The notes under the pieces: generated by a model
Seen by the model: the letters and a program-made list of their open reading frames with translations, nothing else
Told to the model about the DNA's origin: nothing
Databases searched by the model: none
Made by a program: the position numbers and the translations under genes
Source of the DNA: Trogon surrucura
Taxonomy: Eukaryota > Chordata > Aves > Trogoniformes > Trogonidae
Assembly: GCA_020746105.1 (NCBI GenBank)
Contig: CM036628.1
Location: forward strand, 3,854,001-3,918,000
Direction: 5' to 3'
Length of the DNA stretch: 64,000 nt
Part shown: one piece after another, positions 35,851-47,225 of the stretch
Layout: each line of letters starts with the position of its first letter
Numbering within the stretch: position 1 is the first letter of the stretch

Positions 35851-38800
35851 AGCACCGGGGACAGCAGGGACCCCGACAGAGCCCCCCGCAGGGCTCGGTG
35901 TGACCCGACAGACGGTCTGTGACCTGGCCTCACAGCCAGGCTGGGCGCAGGAGGTGTCACACAACCCACAGATTGACTAAGCGGCTTCTGTGTAACTTGA
36001 GCGATGCGCTGGGTGGGTGTGGAGGTCACAGATTTTATTATCGGTCACGGTGGAGATCGGTGATTTGCACAGCCCTGCTGGCAGCTGGCCCCGTTCATAG
36101 AATCACAGAATTTTAGGGGTTGGAAGGGACCTCTGAAGGTCATCTGGTCCGACCCCCCTGCCGGACCTGGGTCACCCTGAGTAGATCCCACAGAAATGTG
36201 TCCAGGTGGGTTTTGGAAGTCTCCAGACATGGTTTGTCATCGTCAGGGTCCAGCTGACCTCGTGGTGTGTCCCCACGTGCTTTGTGCTGCCCGACTCTCC
36301 ATTGGGAAGGGATTTCCCTGCCGCCAGAGGTTTGGCTGGCACGTCACCTCCCTTCCCAGACACAACCTCCTCTTTGGAAGAGAGGAGTTTTGGGGAAACT
36401 ACTTTTGCTCCTTGGAACTGACCTGAGGACACAGAGGGTGTGGGAGGGAATAATTACCGTTACTTCTTAGTGCCTAGGCTCCCTCTTCCCATAGACAACG
36501 CTTCGCATCGCAGCGTGGCGGCAGAGCTTTTCTGCATCGATGTTGTGAAGCTCAAGGGTCATCTTTGTCTAACTTTTACGGATGACGGGGCAGGAATGAC
36601 TCCTCACAGACTTCGCCACATGCTCAGGTAATGAGCTATGAGCCCTCCCGCATCCAGCTGCTGGGCTGGATTCTCCTGTGAGCATTGCCACTGGCCTTTG
36701 GCTTCCCGTAGCAAGCACCTGGTGTTAATGTATACGTGTATACACCTTACCCTGCTTCTTCCTTACCCTCCAAGTATGATTCTATGAAAATAACTGTCTT
36801 ATACACACACACATGCCTCAATGCATGGTGGGTGGGGTGGGGACTCAGCAAACCAGCCTCACCTAAGCCGTTTTGGCTCCTTGGTTTGCAAACTGCCTAG
36901 TAAGCAGAGGAGATGCTTTTGTGCTGGGACACGGAGAATGTCTGCATAAAGCTAAACATCTGTGCCTGAAGTCAAACCAATCGTCCTTTTCTGTAGACTC
37001 ATGTTATGGAGGAGTTTTCCCTCTTGTCTGTCGTACCCTGTGGATGCAGAAATGAGTCATAGCTTTAGAGGATGTATTTATATTATGTTAATCTTTCCAT
37101 TTGAGAAACCTTTTATAGCAGCAGGAGAGGATGAGGCAGGCTGATGGCAAGAGATTTGAAGCGTGATATTGTGTGATAAGGAATTTCAGTTCAGTAGGGC
37201 TTGTCTTTTAATTACGTAGTTAACTGCAGTGAAAATAGATCTTAAGCTTTTACTTGAGCAACCATGGATGTGAGCCTTACAGAGAGGGTATAACTCTACT
37301 TGGGCATTTTGAGCCCAAACATAGAAAGCCCTTTGCCAAGATGAGTTGTGTTTTGACAAAGTGGCTCTGTCTTCTTGATGCTCTTCTGGTTGCCTCTTGG
37401 ACCGGAGGCTTTTAAGGTTGGAGGAAGGAGTCTTTTGACTCAGAACTCCTTCCCTTTTACTATAACTTATCCACAGGTGTGAAGGGGCTGGGACATGGTT
37501 TTGTTTCTGCCTGACCATTATTCTGTTCAAAATAAGCAAAATGTGAGGGAGCAAAGCAGGGCAAATCCTTTCTTCGAATGCAGAAGGCGCATAACCACAG
37601 CGGGTCAGAAAAGTGAGTGGTGGCCAGGAAATAAAACACGGAGGCCCTGTCACCTTCCTGCCCTGTCACTGTGTGCGGTGGAGGGGAGCCGTTCTGTAGC
37701 TGGTACAAACCATCCCAGAGGGGACCTTACTGCAGAATTCTGAGCAACAGGCACAGGAGGTTTCCCCGGGGTGTGCAGTGCTGCAAACAGGTTGCCTTGC
37801 TCCTCTGCTTCTTGATTTTGCCTGTCTGTAATGTAAAAAAAAAAACATCGTGGGAGCCCTTGAAGCCCTTTTCCCTAGGTTCTAAGGAAATCCTCCTTGT
37901 GAATAATAATTCCTGACCACGTCTGTGGTTCTGTGAGCAGTGTAGGGCTGGCAGGATTTGACTTCTTTACCAGCACTGCAGCCATCCCAAGTCTTCCCTG
38001 TTGAACTCTCTCTGCGGAAGCCGTGATGTGGGCCTGTGCCCGGAGCGAGGCAGGCGCTCCCCGTTTTCAGCCCCTTTCCACTTTGCTTTCAGCTGTGGTT
38101 TCGCAGAGCAGACTGCAAAGAGAGATGGCCCAGCAGGAGGGTTGTACGGCTTCAAGTCCAGCTCCATGCGGCTGGGGAAGGACGCCGTCGTCTTCACCAA
38201 GACCGGAGGGGCTCTCAGCGTGGGGCTGCTTTCCCAGACCTACATGGACCGTGTCCGTGCTGAGACGGTGATCATCCCGCTGCTGACATTCAACCAGCAA
38301 AACAGTATCCTCCCCGATAGCTTTTTTTGCACCTGTAATAGCCTTTCCTGCTGTCTGGGCACACTGGCATTCCTCCAGGCTGTGTTTCCTTCACACCAAA
38401 ACGAGTTGAAAATACACAGCTCCCTGGCACCGCCTCCACATTATCAGCTGCCTCCCACTTAGCTTGATATTTTTAAGTGTTATTTCTTTAAGGCATCCTA
38501 CTGTCATGACTGTCCTGGCTTGTGTGGGTGGGGTGTTTTTTTTGGGTTTTTTGTTTGCTGTTTTTTTCTCCTGAAGCCATCTTCCTGCAGTCTCTCCTGT
38601 GTCACAGTTCTCTGGAGCATCAGGCCTGTGGCCAGCTCTTTGCAGATGGACTTTTTTGCACAGTCATGGCAAAAGAGAGGGAGGTGGACTGGGCCAACCT
38701 TGTTCTCCTTGACTTTGTGGCTTCTAGAGAACCTGATCCTTACTAAAGACTCTGCGTCTAGCCTGGAGGCCATCCTGGAGCACACCCTCTTCAACACCAG

Positions 38801-41800
38801 AGAGGAGTTGCTGGCCCAGTTTGATGCCATTCCAGGCAAAAAGGGGACACACATCCTCATCTGGAACATTCACAGGTAGAGGGCTGCAGTGTGGGGTGAT
38901 GCAGTGGTGCCCTGAAGATGGGGAAGAGCTAAAAGCAGAGACAGCTTTGGGACAGCACCCAGCCTTGGGTGGTCTAAGCTCACTGTCATCCAACCTGGCC
39001 TCTGGAGGAACAAACCCAGGGATTTTTCCCTCTTCTCTCTGTATTAGTGGGTTCTGCACAGAAATACCTGCAGTTAAATGATTAATGAGATCCCTGAGGC
39101 ATGTGAAACGCAATGGTTTACCTGCTCCTCAGGGAGTTCCTTTGCGATCCTGGTAGAGAAGAGCAGACTGGAGTCAGGAGACTCTTTTATTTTTGTGTTT
39201 GGTGTTTTTTTTTCAGAAATAAAGATGGGAAGCTAGAGCTGGATTTTGACACAGACGAGCAGGACATTCGAATAGCAGGCTTCCCTGCAGACAGCGGGGA
39301 GATTCCTTGCCCAGAAGCTGAGTACTCGTTACGGGTAAGTTGATGAGACCTGAAAGGGTGCAGGCTGGCCCTGCCCCAGCTTGCTTCTGTGCATAACTCA
39401 CAGGGGATGAAAGTCATTAAATCCCACCTAGATTTGAGGTTCACCTGGAAGAAGACTACACGCAACTAGAATTCTCTTGCTTGTTCTCTGTGCTGTCCCC
39501 TTTCAGGCTTACTGCAGTATCTTGTACCTGAAGCCTCGCATGCAGATCTCCCTGCGACGGAAGAAGGTGAATACTCAGCTGATCGCCAAGAGCCTGGCCC
39601 ACGTTGAGTATGATTTTTACAAGCCAATCTTTGCTGTATCCTTCCTGCTGCCTCTTGGCCCTCTGCTCCCACAGCAGCTTTGGCACACAATGAGGTTCCA
39701 GACTGACCCACAGCAGGGCTCAGACCCGTCTGGTCCGATGCACGAAGAAAACTAGGATTGAAATGAATGGAGCGGCTGAGTTATTTTCTTCTTCCTGTCT
39801 TCTGGGCACTTTTGAGAAGCCGAGTCCTGATATTGAAGCTTCAAAGGGAGCCCTCAAAGCACCTTCTGCTGAAGCAGCAGGTGACAGGGCTCACGACTCA
39901 CATTGTACGTGAGCCAGCTCCTGCCGTTCCGCAAGGCTGGTGTGTTGTGTCAGGGCAGAATGACGTGGAGAAAGGCTTGAGGCTTGTGCTGACTGGTCAG
40001 TGTTACTGGGGAGGATATCCACTGAAAGGTAGCCCACTTTATCAAAATGTATAATGAGACCAAAAAAGTCTCTCAACTAGAAGTTGTTCATTTGAGTTCT
40101 TGGAGCAAGTTGATTCCAGACACCTACTTCTAGGCTATCCCAGCTCTTTGGGAGTAAGATGCCTTTATTTGGAGAGCAGTGTCCACAGAACAGAAACTGG
40201 TATCTCAAAGTAAAGTTAAGTGCAAAGAACAATCTATCCTTCAAATCTCTTCCAGAAAGAACTGTGCCTGAGCTGTGTTGAACAGCACCCAAGCATCTTT
40301 TATCCTCTCTCCTCTTGCATGCTTTAAAGGTCATCTTGTGTCTTGAATTTCTGGGTTTACGTTAATAGGAAAAGATTGACTAAAGCTGAAAAGGCGTTAC
40401 TTAAAATTCTGGACCTATGCACTTACTGAAGAACCAATGAAGGCTCTTTCCTCCTTTAGCAGCTTCAGAGTAGCTCCCATCAGTGTCCTGATGCTCTCTC
40501 CAGGAATTGCACAACCGCTGTGATTTGACATAATTTGCAGAAGTGCAGCGAGTTAGAAACCTGTAGTGGTAGTGCCCAGGCAGTAGCAATTTTCCACTTG
40601 CTTTCAAGAGAGCTTTGGCCTTGCATAAAGTAACAGATTTTTGAAATTTGGATTTTAGCACCTCTTTTGTAGAGACAAAGCAGTTTTGTATTGGGAAGCA
40701 CGTGATGACTGCATCTGACTCTAAGAAGTAAGCAAACTGAAATGATAAGTGGTTAATGAAAATACATTAATCCTAAACCCAGAGTTCCCTATTCAGTACC
40801 AGTCTGTCTAGAATGGAATTTGTGAAACTGGAGTCTGCTGAAGGAGAAATATCTCTTCTTTGATGGACCTTAATGTCATTGTTGGTTGATAAGATTCCTT
40901 CAGCCCTGAATAGATCCACTCGATCTGGTTTTGTCAACATTCACCTTTTAATCACAAGCAAAATCAGCAGCCTTTAGTTATCTCATCTGTGATGTACTCC
41001 AAGGCAGTTTTCTTTGACCAGACCCTGCCTGTTCTATTATCAGGGTAATATAAACACGTATCAGGGCTTTGATTAAAGCTATAACTGAGGCGTATTTTAA
41101 CCCGTTCAGTCAGTTACCCGTGTCCTTATCTGTGTTTGTTGGCTGCGTGTGCGGGGTTGTTGCCAGCAGCCCAAGTGCTTTTTCCCCGCAGAAGAGGGCA
41201 GGTGATGAACTGAGGAACACAGAGCAGGCTGCTTGAATGCTGCAGCCTCTCCAGGGGGTTTCCCTGCTTCTCATAAAATTCGTGTGTCTCCTGCCCTGGA
41301 GCTCCTTGTTTTATTTCTTCCTTGATGTATTTTCCCTCAGAGGAAAAAAGCAAAGATCACCTTTGGGTTCACCTGCAAGAACAAGAACCACTACGGGCTC
41401 ATGATGTACCACAACAACCGCCTCATCAGATCCTACAAGAAGGTGGGCTGTCAAAGGAAGGTGAGTGGTTGGCCTTGTCCTTTCCCTCCCCCTTTTTTTT
41501 TTTATATATGGGAAAAGGGAGAACGTGGCTTTGCAGAAAGCAGTCTTGTCTTGGATCCTTGCTTCTACGTTGCTTGGTGTCTGGAGTTGAACAAGGAGAC
41601 CTGGGGTGACGCTAGGGATCAGATCAGCAGGTGCATGTGCACGGTGGGTGCCTCTCTGGCTTTTAGGGAACTAGAGATGTCCAGCTGCTGTTTGATACTG
41701 CTGTAACTGGAGGTGCTGCCAGAGAAGGGGCAGCCTGCCTCTCCTCCCAGTTGACTTCCAGAAGGGAATCTGCTCTAGCAGGAGAGCCTAGACTCTGTTA

Positions 41801-44800
41801 GGGAGTGATCGCTGAAGCATTTTTTTTTCCTAGGTGTTATCTTGCAGCTTATCTCGGAGCTTCGAGGTGCCCTGGAGGTGACTTTTTGCCATAGCTAATT
41901 CTGGTCTCTCAGTTAAGCCAACCTGTGCTCTGCTTTCAGAAAGAAAAGCTTCAGCATTATATGCCCTTTGAAAGGAAGGTTTGCTAGGTGTTTGTATCTC
42001 CTGTGTGCTCTTGGCGTGCAATATATGGGCCCTGGTGTTGCCATCAACGACTGTATGTCAGGGTTTTGGGGTGTCAGTGCTCCTTGAAGGACTACTTTTT
42101 GTTTGATTCTGTTTTTTTCATGACCTGAGTAGAATTGGCTAAATCAGCTCTTTCCCTTTGTTTCTGGCCCCTGGTGCAGGGAGGAGGTGTAGGTGTGATT
42201 GCTGTAATGGAATGCAACTTCCTGAATCCAGCACGAAACAAAGAGGGCTTTGAAGAAGAAAAAGTCTACTGGTAAGGTCTCTACCTGTGCCCAGGGCTGC
42301 TGCTAGAGGAGGGATTTGCTGTGATACAGCACTGCACATAGTCTTAGGTCTGCTTATTCCCAAGTAGCCCCACGTTAGCCCATTTTTGCCTTCTCTGATG
42401 CCCCTAGAGAGCACGGAGAATTTTATCCTGGAAGTCTGGTGCGAACATACAGCCTTGGACTGAGGAAAGCACATGGCCTCTGTGTTCCTTCAGCTCGTTT
42501 CCTTGCATGATTCCAGTTCTGAGGAGACTCCTCCAAAATAAAACAGAGCCTGTGTTCATGTGTATTTTAGCAGGGCCACCCAAACCGGGAACACGCCTGT
42601 AAAGCCAAAAGAAAAAGTCAGATGCTCCTGTGGAGCCTCCACTTAAAGGGTGCAGCAGAAACAGGCAATGTCCTTCCTCTGAGCAGTAGCCCCTTGTCTC
42701 CTGGGGGTGCAGCACTTTCATGTTTTGGGTAAGGCTGCACTTTGGGGAAAGGGACCTGTAGCCTGAATAATTTTACATTGATATTGGCCCATTTTTTTGC
42801 AGCGGGCTTACAGAAGGGCTGCTAAGGTGCCAACATAAAATCCACCATCCCAAGTCAAGCTCCTGAGGAAGGAGTTTATGTTTGCCCTGGTTGTTCTCAC
42901 GCTGCCTGCTGTGCCAGTGAGAGCTGCTCGGCTTCTTACCGAGTTCTTCCTTCCAGGCGTACAGTTACTGTGGTGGGGAGGAAGCTCAGAAGCTATTGGA
43001 AGGCGAAGATGGCACAGATGAGCTTGGGAAGCACGGACGCAGCTTGTGTGACAGCGTAGGAGCTAGTTTGCCACTGCTCTGATCTTTGCCAGTGTTAAAG
43101 GCTGGTGGGGGAGGGTTCTCTTTGCCTGGGTGGGGCTGGGAGAAGCCGAGGGGTGGCTGGGCTCCTTCCTGTAGAGAATTGAAATCTGAACCTGTGGAAT
43201 TTGGCCTGGTTGTTACTGGGAGGGGTGGTGCATCACTGGCGGGGTGTCCCTGGGAAAGCAGAGACACATTGGCTACCTTGGATCATCCTGTGTCTGGTGC
43301 CAAATAGGCTGGGATTGCTTTGGAGTTGGCCTTTCCTAGTGTTTATTCCACACCTGAAATACTCAGACTGAGCATTGGTTTTTGCAGAGAGAGGCCGGAT
43401 CAGACGTGGGTACAATGCGAAGAGTGTCTGAAGTGGAGGAAGCTTCCCAACCAGGTTGACCCTGCATCATTGCCAGAAAGTTGGTTTTGTTGTCTCCATC
43501 CCCTGCCCAAATACAGGTAAGAGGACTCCTAAATTGACTCCTGGGTGACTTTTTTTCTATGCCATCTTATATCCTTGAAATATTTCTGTCAAATGCTTGA
43601 CTTCCTGCTTTCCTTCCTCATACCTGTTAATACAGATCTTAATTAAAATAGCCAATGTAAAATTAGGAGCATGTATCAGTAAGTGCTTGCTTTGGTCACT
43701 GCCTGACTCTTTTTGGTTTTTTTTCCCTGATGCATTTAAGATAACAGCCTTTGATCTAGATGAAGCCGGCCGTTTGAATTATGGTGCTTCTGAAGGATTG
43801 GATGGGTTTTATTTAAATAACAAGTCAAATGGCAAAACTGCTAATAACTGAATACAGTTTCTTGTTGAGATCTTCTGATATTGCATGATACATTGTGAAG
43901 GAAATCAGTGAGGTTTGGAGACCGAGGAATAAGTTTTTATAGCCTCGCAACTAGATAATAAAGCCACTTTTCAACGGAGCAGGAAGCTAAGAGGGGACTA
44001 CCTCCATCGAAAGCTCTTTGATACATTTAAAAGGTGGTCATCTGGAAGAAGCAGCAGCACTGATTACCCATAGGAGACGCTTCTTTGTCGAGCCAGACAA
44101 ATGGACTGTGAGATCTCTGAGTAGCTTCAGACTGACCTGGTTCAACTGAGCCATCGACAAAGTGGTGGCAGACCAGAGCATGCGAGTGAGGTGCCAGGGG
44201 AGCAGTGATTAGGATTGCCTCGGGGTACAGATAATTTCTAAGTTAACTGTATCATCTGAAGACAGACGCCTAACAATGTGTTGGACAGTTCAGTGAAAAC
44301 CCTGGTGCAGTACTGGAAAAGTGATAGTCACCTTTCTGCTTCAGACCTGTGTATGCAGGATTTTTATCTTGTATTTCAGGACGTCACTACAAATGCGTAG
44401 TGGTGCAGAGAGGGAACTTTTCCTGCAGAATGTTTCCATGTAACTCATGTAACAGTTCCTTTCCTTTGAGGCAGCTGGTGTCAGTGGTCTGCGCTGCCCA
44501 CGTGGGTTACGGTGCAGTTCTCTGTAAATTCAAATCTGAAGCAGAAATAGCTGTGGTGTGCTGAACTGTCTCATAGTCTGGACTTCATTTCATCTGTGTT
44601 ATTTTGGAATTCTAGTGGCTCTTCTTCACTTTAGCCCTTAAGCACAGTGTTTGGTTCTTCAGCTGTTCTCTTCTTTGGTCTGAAATGCAGAAGGATTAGT
44701 GATGTCCAAACCATGGAGACTTTGAGCGTGAGAAGGAAGTCAAACTGTTCTTTCACACACTCAGGCAGGGTTGACTGTTCTTGTTGCAGAAGCTGTTTGG

Positions 44801-45190
44801 TACCCGAGGAGCAGGAATACAGTGATGAGGAGACGAGACCCACATACAGAGAGAAACTCCAGAAGGGGTGAGTATTTCCAGTTCCAGTTCACAGCTCAGC
44901 TACCTGGAGCAAGGACAGGGGAAAGAGAGGCACTGGGTGTCCCATATACAGGAGATTTCTGCTGCTTTTCTCTTGTTGTCCTGTTGTTCTCCAGGTGAAA
45001 GAACATTTTTTACCCCTTGCTAAGAAGCAAGGAGAAACTCAGTCTTTTTTTTTTTCCTTTTCATTGGTCTAGGGAGCTGGACAGAGAGAAGAGATTGTCA
45101 TTATCATCACCCAGAGAGAGCATGGAACAGCAAGTGAGGCAGGAGGGAGATGGCTGCAGGAGCCAGCACAAGGAAAGCCTTGATGGTTGA
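35673..45190 (+). CDS. MORC4: MORC family CW-type zinc finger 4, apparently C-terminally short, 12 coding exons
   Basis: Nuclear GHKL-type ATPase with a histone-reading CW finger. Coding exons: 35673-35847, 36495-36627, 38093-38304, 38728-38875, 39217-39334, 39507-39635, 41341-41460, 42180-42271, 42957-43055, 43388-43516, 44790-44867, 45073-45190. Sum 1551 nt, 516 residues, phases consistent. Residues about 45-130 carry GHKL motifs: [13 protein letters not shown] (Mg-binding Asn60) and [11 protein letters not shown] (88-95). Then [14 protein letters not shown] at 120-133, where the family has a GNG in the ATP lid; Asn-Gly is missing. Later [12 protein letters not shown] and MMYHNNRLI are typical of MORC S5 domains. 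The CW finger is residues about 412-460 with W416, C419, C422, W441, C443 and C454. The frame then stops at 45188-45190, whereas human MORC4 (about 937 residues) goes on with a long coiled coil that I could not find downstream. An alternative donor at 45134 (CAA|gtgagg) could lead to unseen exons. Introns 3 and 6 look U12-type. ATG at 35673 chosen from its CCATGG context. Confidence 0.88.
36095..36230 (-). mobile_element. CR1 LINE 3' fragment, inverted
   Basis: In MORC4 intron 1. TCATAGAATCACAGAATT tail, then GGTTGGAAGGGACCTCTGAA, GTCCGACCCCCCTGCC and ACCCTGAGTAGATCCCACAG, read on the minus strand as a CR1 3' UTR. About 130 bases. Confidence 0.88.
38305..38727 (+). other. U12-type intron (MORC4 intron 3)
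   Basis: Donor GTATCCTCC (38305-38313) matches the U12 consensus GTATCCTTT at seven of nine positions, in place of a U2 donor. The branch-site-like TCCTTGAC (38706-38713) is also a U12 match, with branch A at 38712, 15 bases before the end of the intron at CTTCTAG. The downstream exon starts AGAACC. Both key signals and the short branch-to-acceptor spacing fit a minor-spliceosome intron of the GT-AG subtype. Exon phases on either side agree. Confidence 0.82.
39636..41340 (+). other. U12-type intron (MORC4 intron 6)
   Basis: Donor GTATCCTTC (39636-39644) matches the U12 consensus at eight of nine positions. The branch site TTCCTTGAT (41318-41326) matches TTCCTTRAY at all nine. Branch A at 41325 lies 15 bases before the last intron base, the same spacing as in intron 3. 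The intron falls between codons, after KPIFA and before RKKAKITFG. Stronger of the two U12 cases. Confidence 0.88.
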
Positions 45191-45654
45191 TGCTGCAAAG
45201 CTTGGCAGGTTCTCAGCCCTGCCTTACTCTTACTTGTGTTCCCTTCTGCCATGAGAGATGTCGATGTGTGAAGGTGTTGGAGTGCTGTATAAAATGAGAC
45301 TTTGATTCTTATTCGTGTACAACTTGGATGTGCTTAAAACTCTTAATGGTAACAGAGATCAGGGCAGTTCCACTCCCTGTGCTCAGTCCAACTCTGTCCT
45401 GCCCCCACACTCAATCCAGCCCTATCCTGGTCCTTCTTGCCTCTCCTGGCTAGAAGAGGGTGTAGAAAGCTGCACGCTTCCTCTCTTGGGGTTGCAACGC
45501 TGATCCTGTGTGGCCTGTTTCCCATTTTCAGGTTAACTGAAGACTGATGTTCTGAATTTCCAGAAGTGTATTTTGGACATGGCTGCCCAAGGTAGGTTCT
45601 CTGGGCAGCTCTGTGACACTGCAGCAAGCTCAAGCTGACCAGAACCGTGACAGG
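45191..45654 (+). other. Probable MORC4 3' UTR and flank
   Basis: Follows the stop codon. No AATAAA seen; a variant TATAAA at 45288-45293 followed by TTCGTGTACAACTTGGATGTG is the best candidate for a polyadenylation signal. Ends where the CR1 element begins. The lack of a canonical signal is one reason to keep open that MORC4 has further exons. Confidence 0.4.
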
Positions 45655-47075
45655 CACAAAAAGAGCTTTTAAAAATATGTTAACGGCAAAAGGAGGATCA
45701 GAAATAACACTGATCTTTTACTTGATGCAGTTGGTCACCCCAAAATAGAGACGTAGGCAAAATGGTGACACTTAATGCCTTCTTCACCTCTGTCTTTCAG
45801 CACTGGTGGTGGGCCCTGGGACTCCTGGAGCCCTGTGTTGGAAGACCATAACCATGGGGATGATAAACTCGCAGCCAAATGCGAACTTCCTCAAGACTTG
45901 CTGCTCCAGCTGGATGCACGTGTGTGTGGGGCCCAGTGGGATTCATCCCAGGGTACTGAAGGAGTTGCCCAGTGTCATCATGGGGCCTCTCTCCATTATT
46001 TATCAGCAGTTTGGGGAGTCTGGAGAGATTCCAGATGGCTGGAAACTGGCAAATGTTCTCATTTTCAAGAAGGGTGTAAAGAGAGATCCTGGTAATTACA
46101 GGCCTGTCAATCTCACTTCAATGCCTTGTAAAATGATAGAGAATTGTTATTCTGGGAGTTATTGAAAAACACTTGAGAGACAACGTGGCCATTGGTCATA
46201 GCCAGCACGGGTTCACGAGGGAAAAGTCCTGTCTAATGAACTTTTATTTCCTTTTATAACAAGGTCACCCATCTAGTTACTAAACTAGGAGGAGCTGTGG
46301 ACTCCTTTAAGGGTAGAGGGGCGTTGCAGAGGGTTCTGCACAGACTAGAGCGCTGGGCAATCACCAACCATGTGAAGTTTAATGAACAAGTGCTGGATTC
46401 TGCACCTGGAACAGGTAATCCTGGTTATACACACAAACTGGAGGACAAGAGGCTGGAGAGCAGCCCTGCAGAAGAAAATCTGAGGATTTGGGTTGATACG
46501 AGTTGAATATGAATCAACAGTGTGGACTGCGCTGGTGTGGTCCCACCTTGAGTACTGGGTGTGGTTTTGGGTGCCTCAGTACAAGAAGAACATCAAACTA
46601 TTAGAATGTGTCCAGAGGAGGATGACCAAGATGGTGAAAGGCCTCCTGGGCCACACTTTGGAGGAGTGGCTGAGGTCACTTGGTTTGCTCAGCTTGGAGA
46701 AGAGGAGGCTGAGGGGTCAATGTCACCCCCCCAATCTACAATTTCCTCAAGCTGGGTAGTGGAGAGAGAGGGTCCTGATCTCCTCTCTCTGCTGACCAGC
46801 AATGGGACATGAGGAAATGGAATGAAGCTGCATCAGGGGAAATACAGATTGGACATTAGGAAAAGGTTGCTCACCGAGAGGGTGATTGATCACTGGTACA
46901 GGTTCTGCAGCGAAGTGGTCATGGCATCAAGCCTGTCGAAGTTCAGGAAGCATCTGGACAATGCTCGTAGCATTTTTTTAACTTTAGGTAGTCCTGCGAG
47001 GAGCAGAGAGTTGGACCTGATCGTTATTACGGGACCCTTCCAACTCAAGATTTTCCATGAAGCTGTGACTCTCTT
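45655..47075 (+). mobile_element. CR1 LINE, about 1.4 kb, broken reverse-transcriptase ORF and 3' end
   Basis: Longest CR1 copy in the window. Pieces of the reverse transcriptase occur in shifting frames: KYVNGKRR- and LNAFFTSVF-like sequence near 45680-45800; GPSGIHPRVLKELPSVIMGP, IPDGWKLANVLIFKKG, DPGNYRPVNLTS (45935-46125); a SQHGFTRGKSCL-like stretch near 46200; and the terminal LHQGKYRLDIRKRLLTERV (46830-46890). Frameshifts and stops show it is dead. The 3' end at about 47070 has decayed tail repeats. It lies just beyond the MORC4 stop. Confidence 0.88.
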
Positions 47076-47176
47076 TGGCAGGTCAAAGGTGGAGAAAGCC
47101 ACATGCCGTAGCGGTGGAGACACTGCTTGACAGAATTCCTCTGGAGAAGTCTCACATTCTCTTTAATTATGTCTGT

Positions 47177-47225
47177 GGGAGGGAGGGAGGGAGGGATGGA
47201 TGGATGGATGGATGGATGGATGGAT
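47177..47225. repeat. (GGGA)n-(GGAT)n microsatellite
   Basis: Four to five GGGA units pass directly into seven GGAT units. A compound simple repeat about 100 bases beyond the CR1 3' end. Confidence 0.93.
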
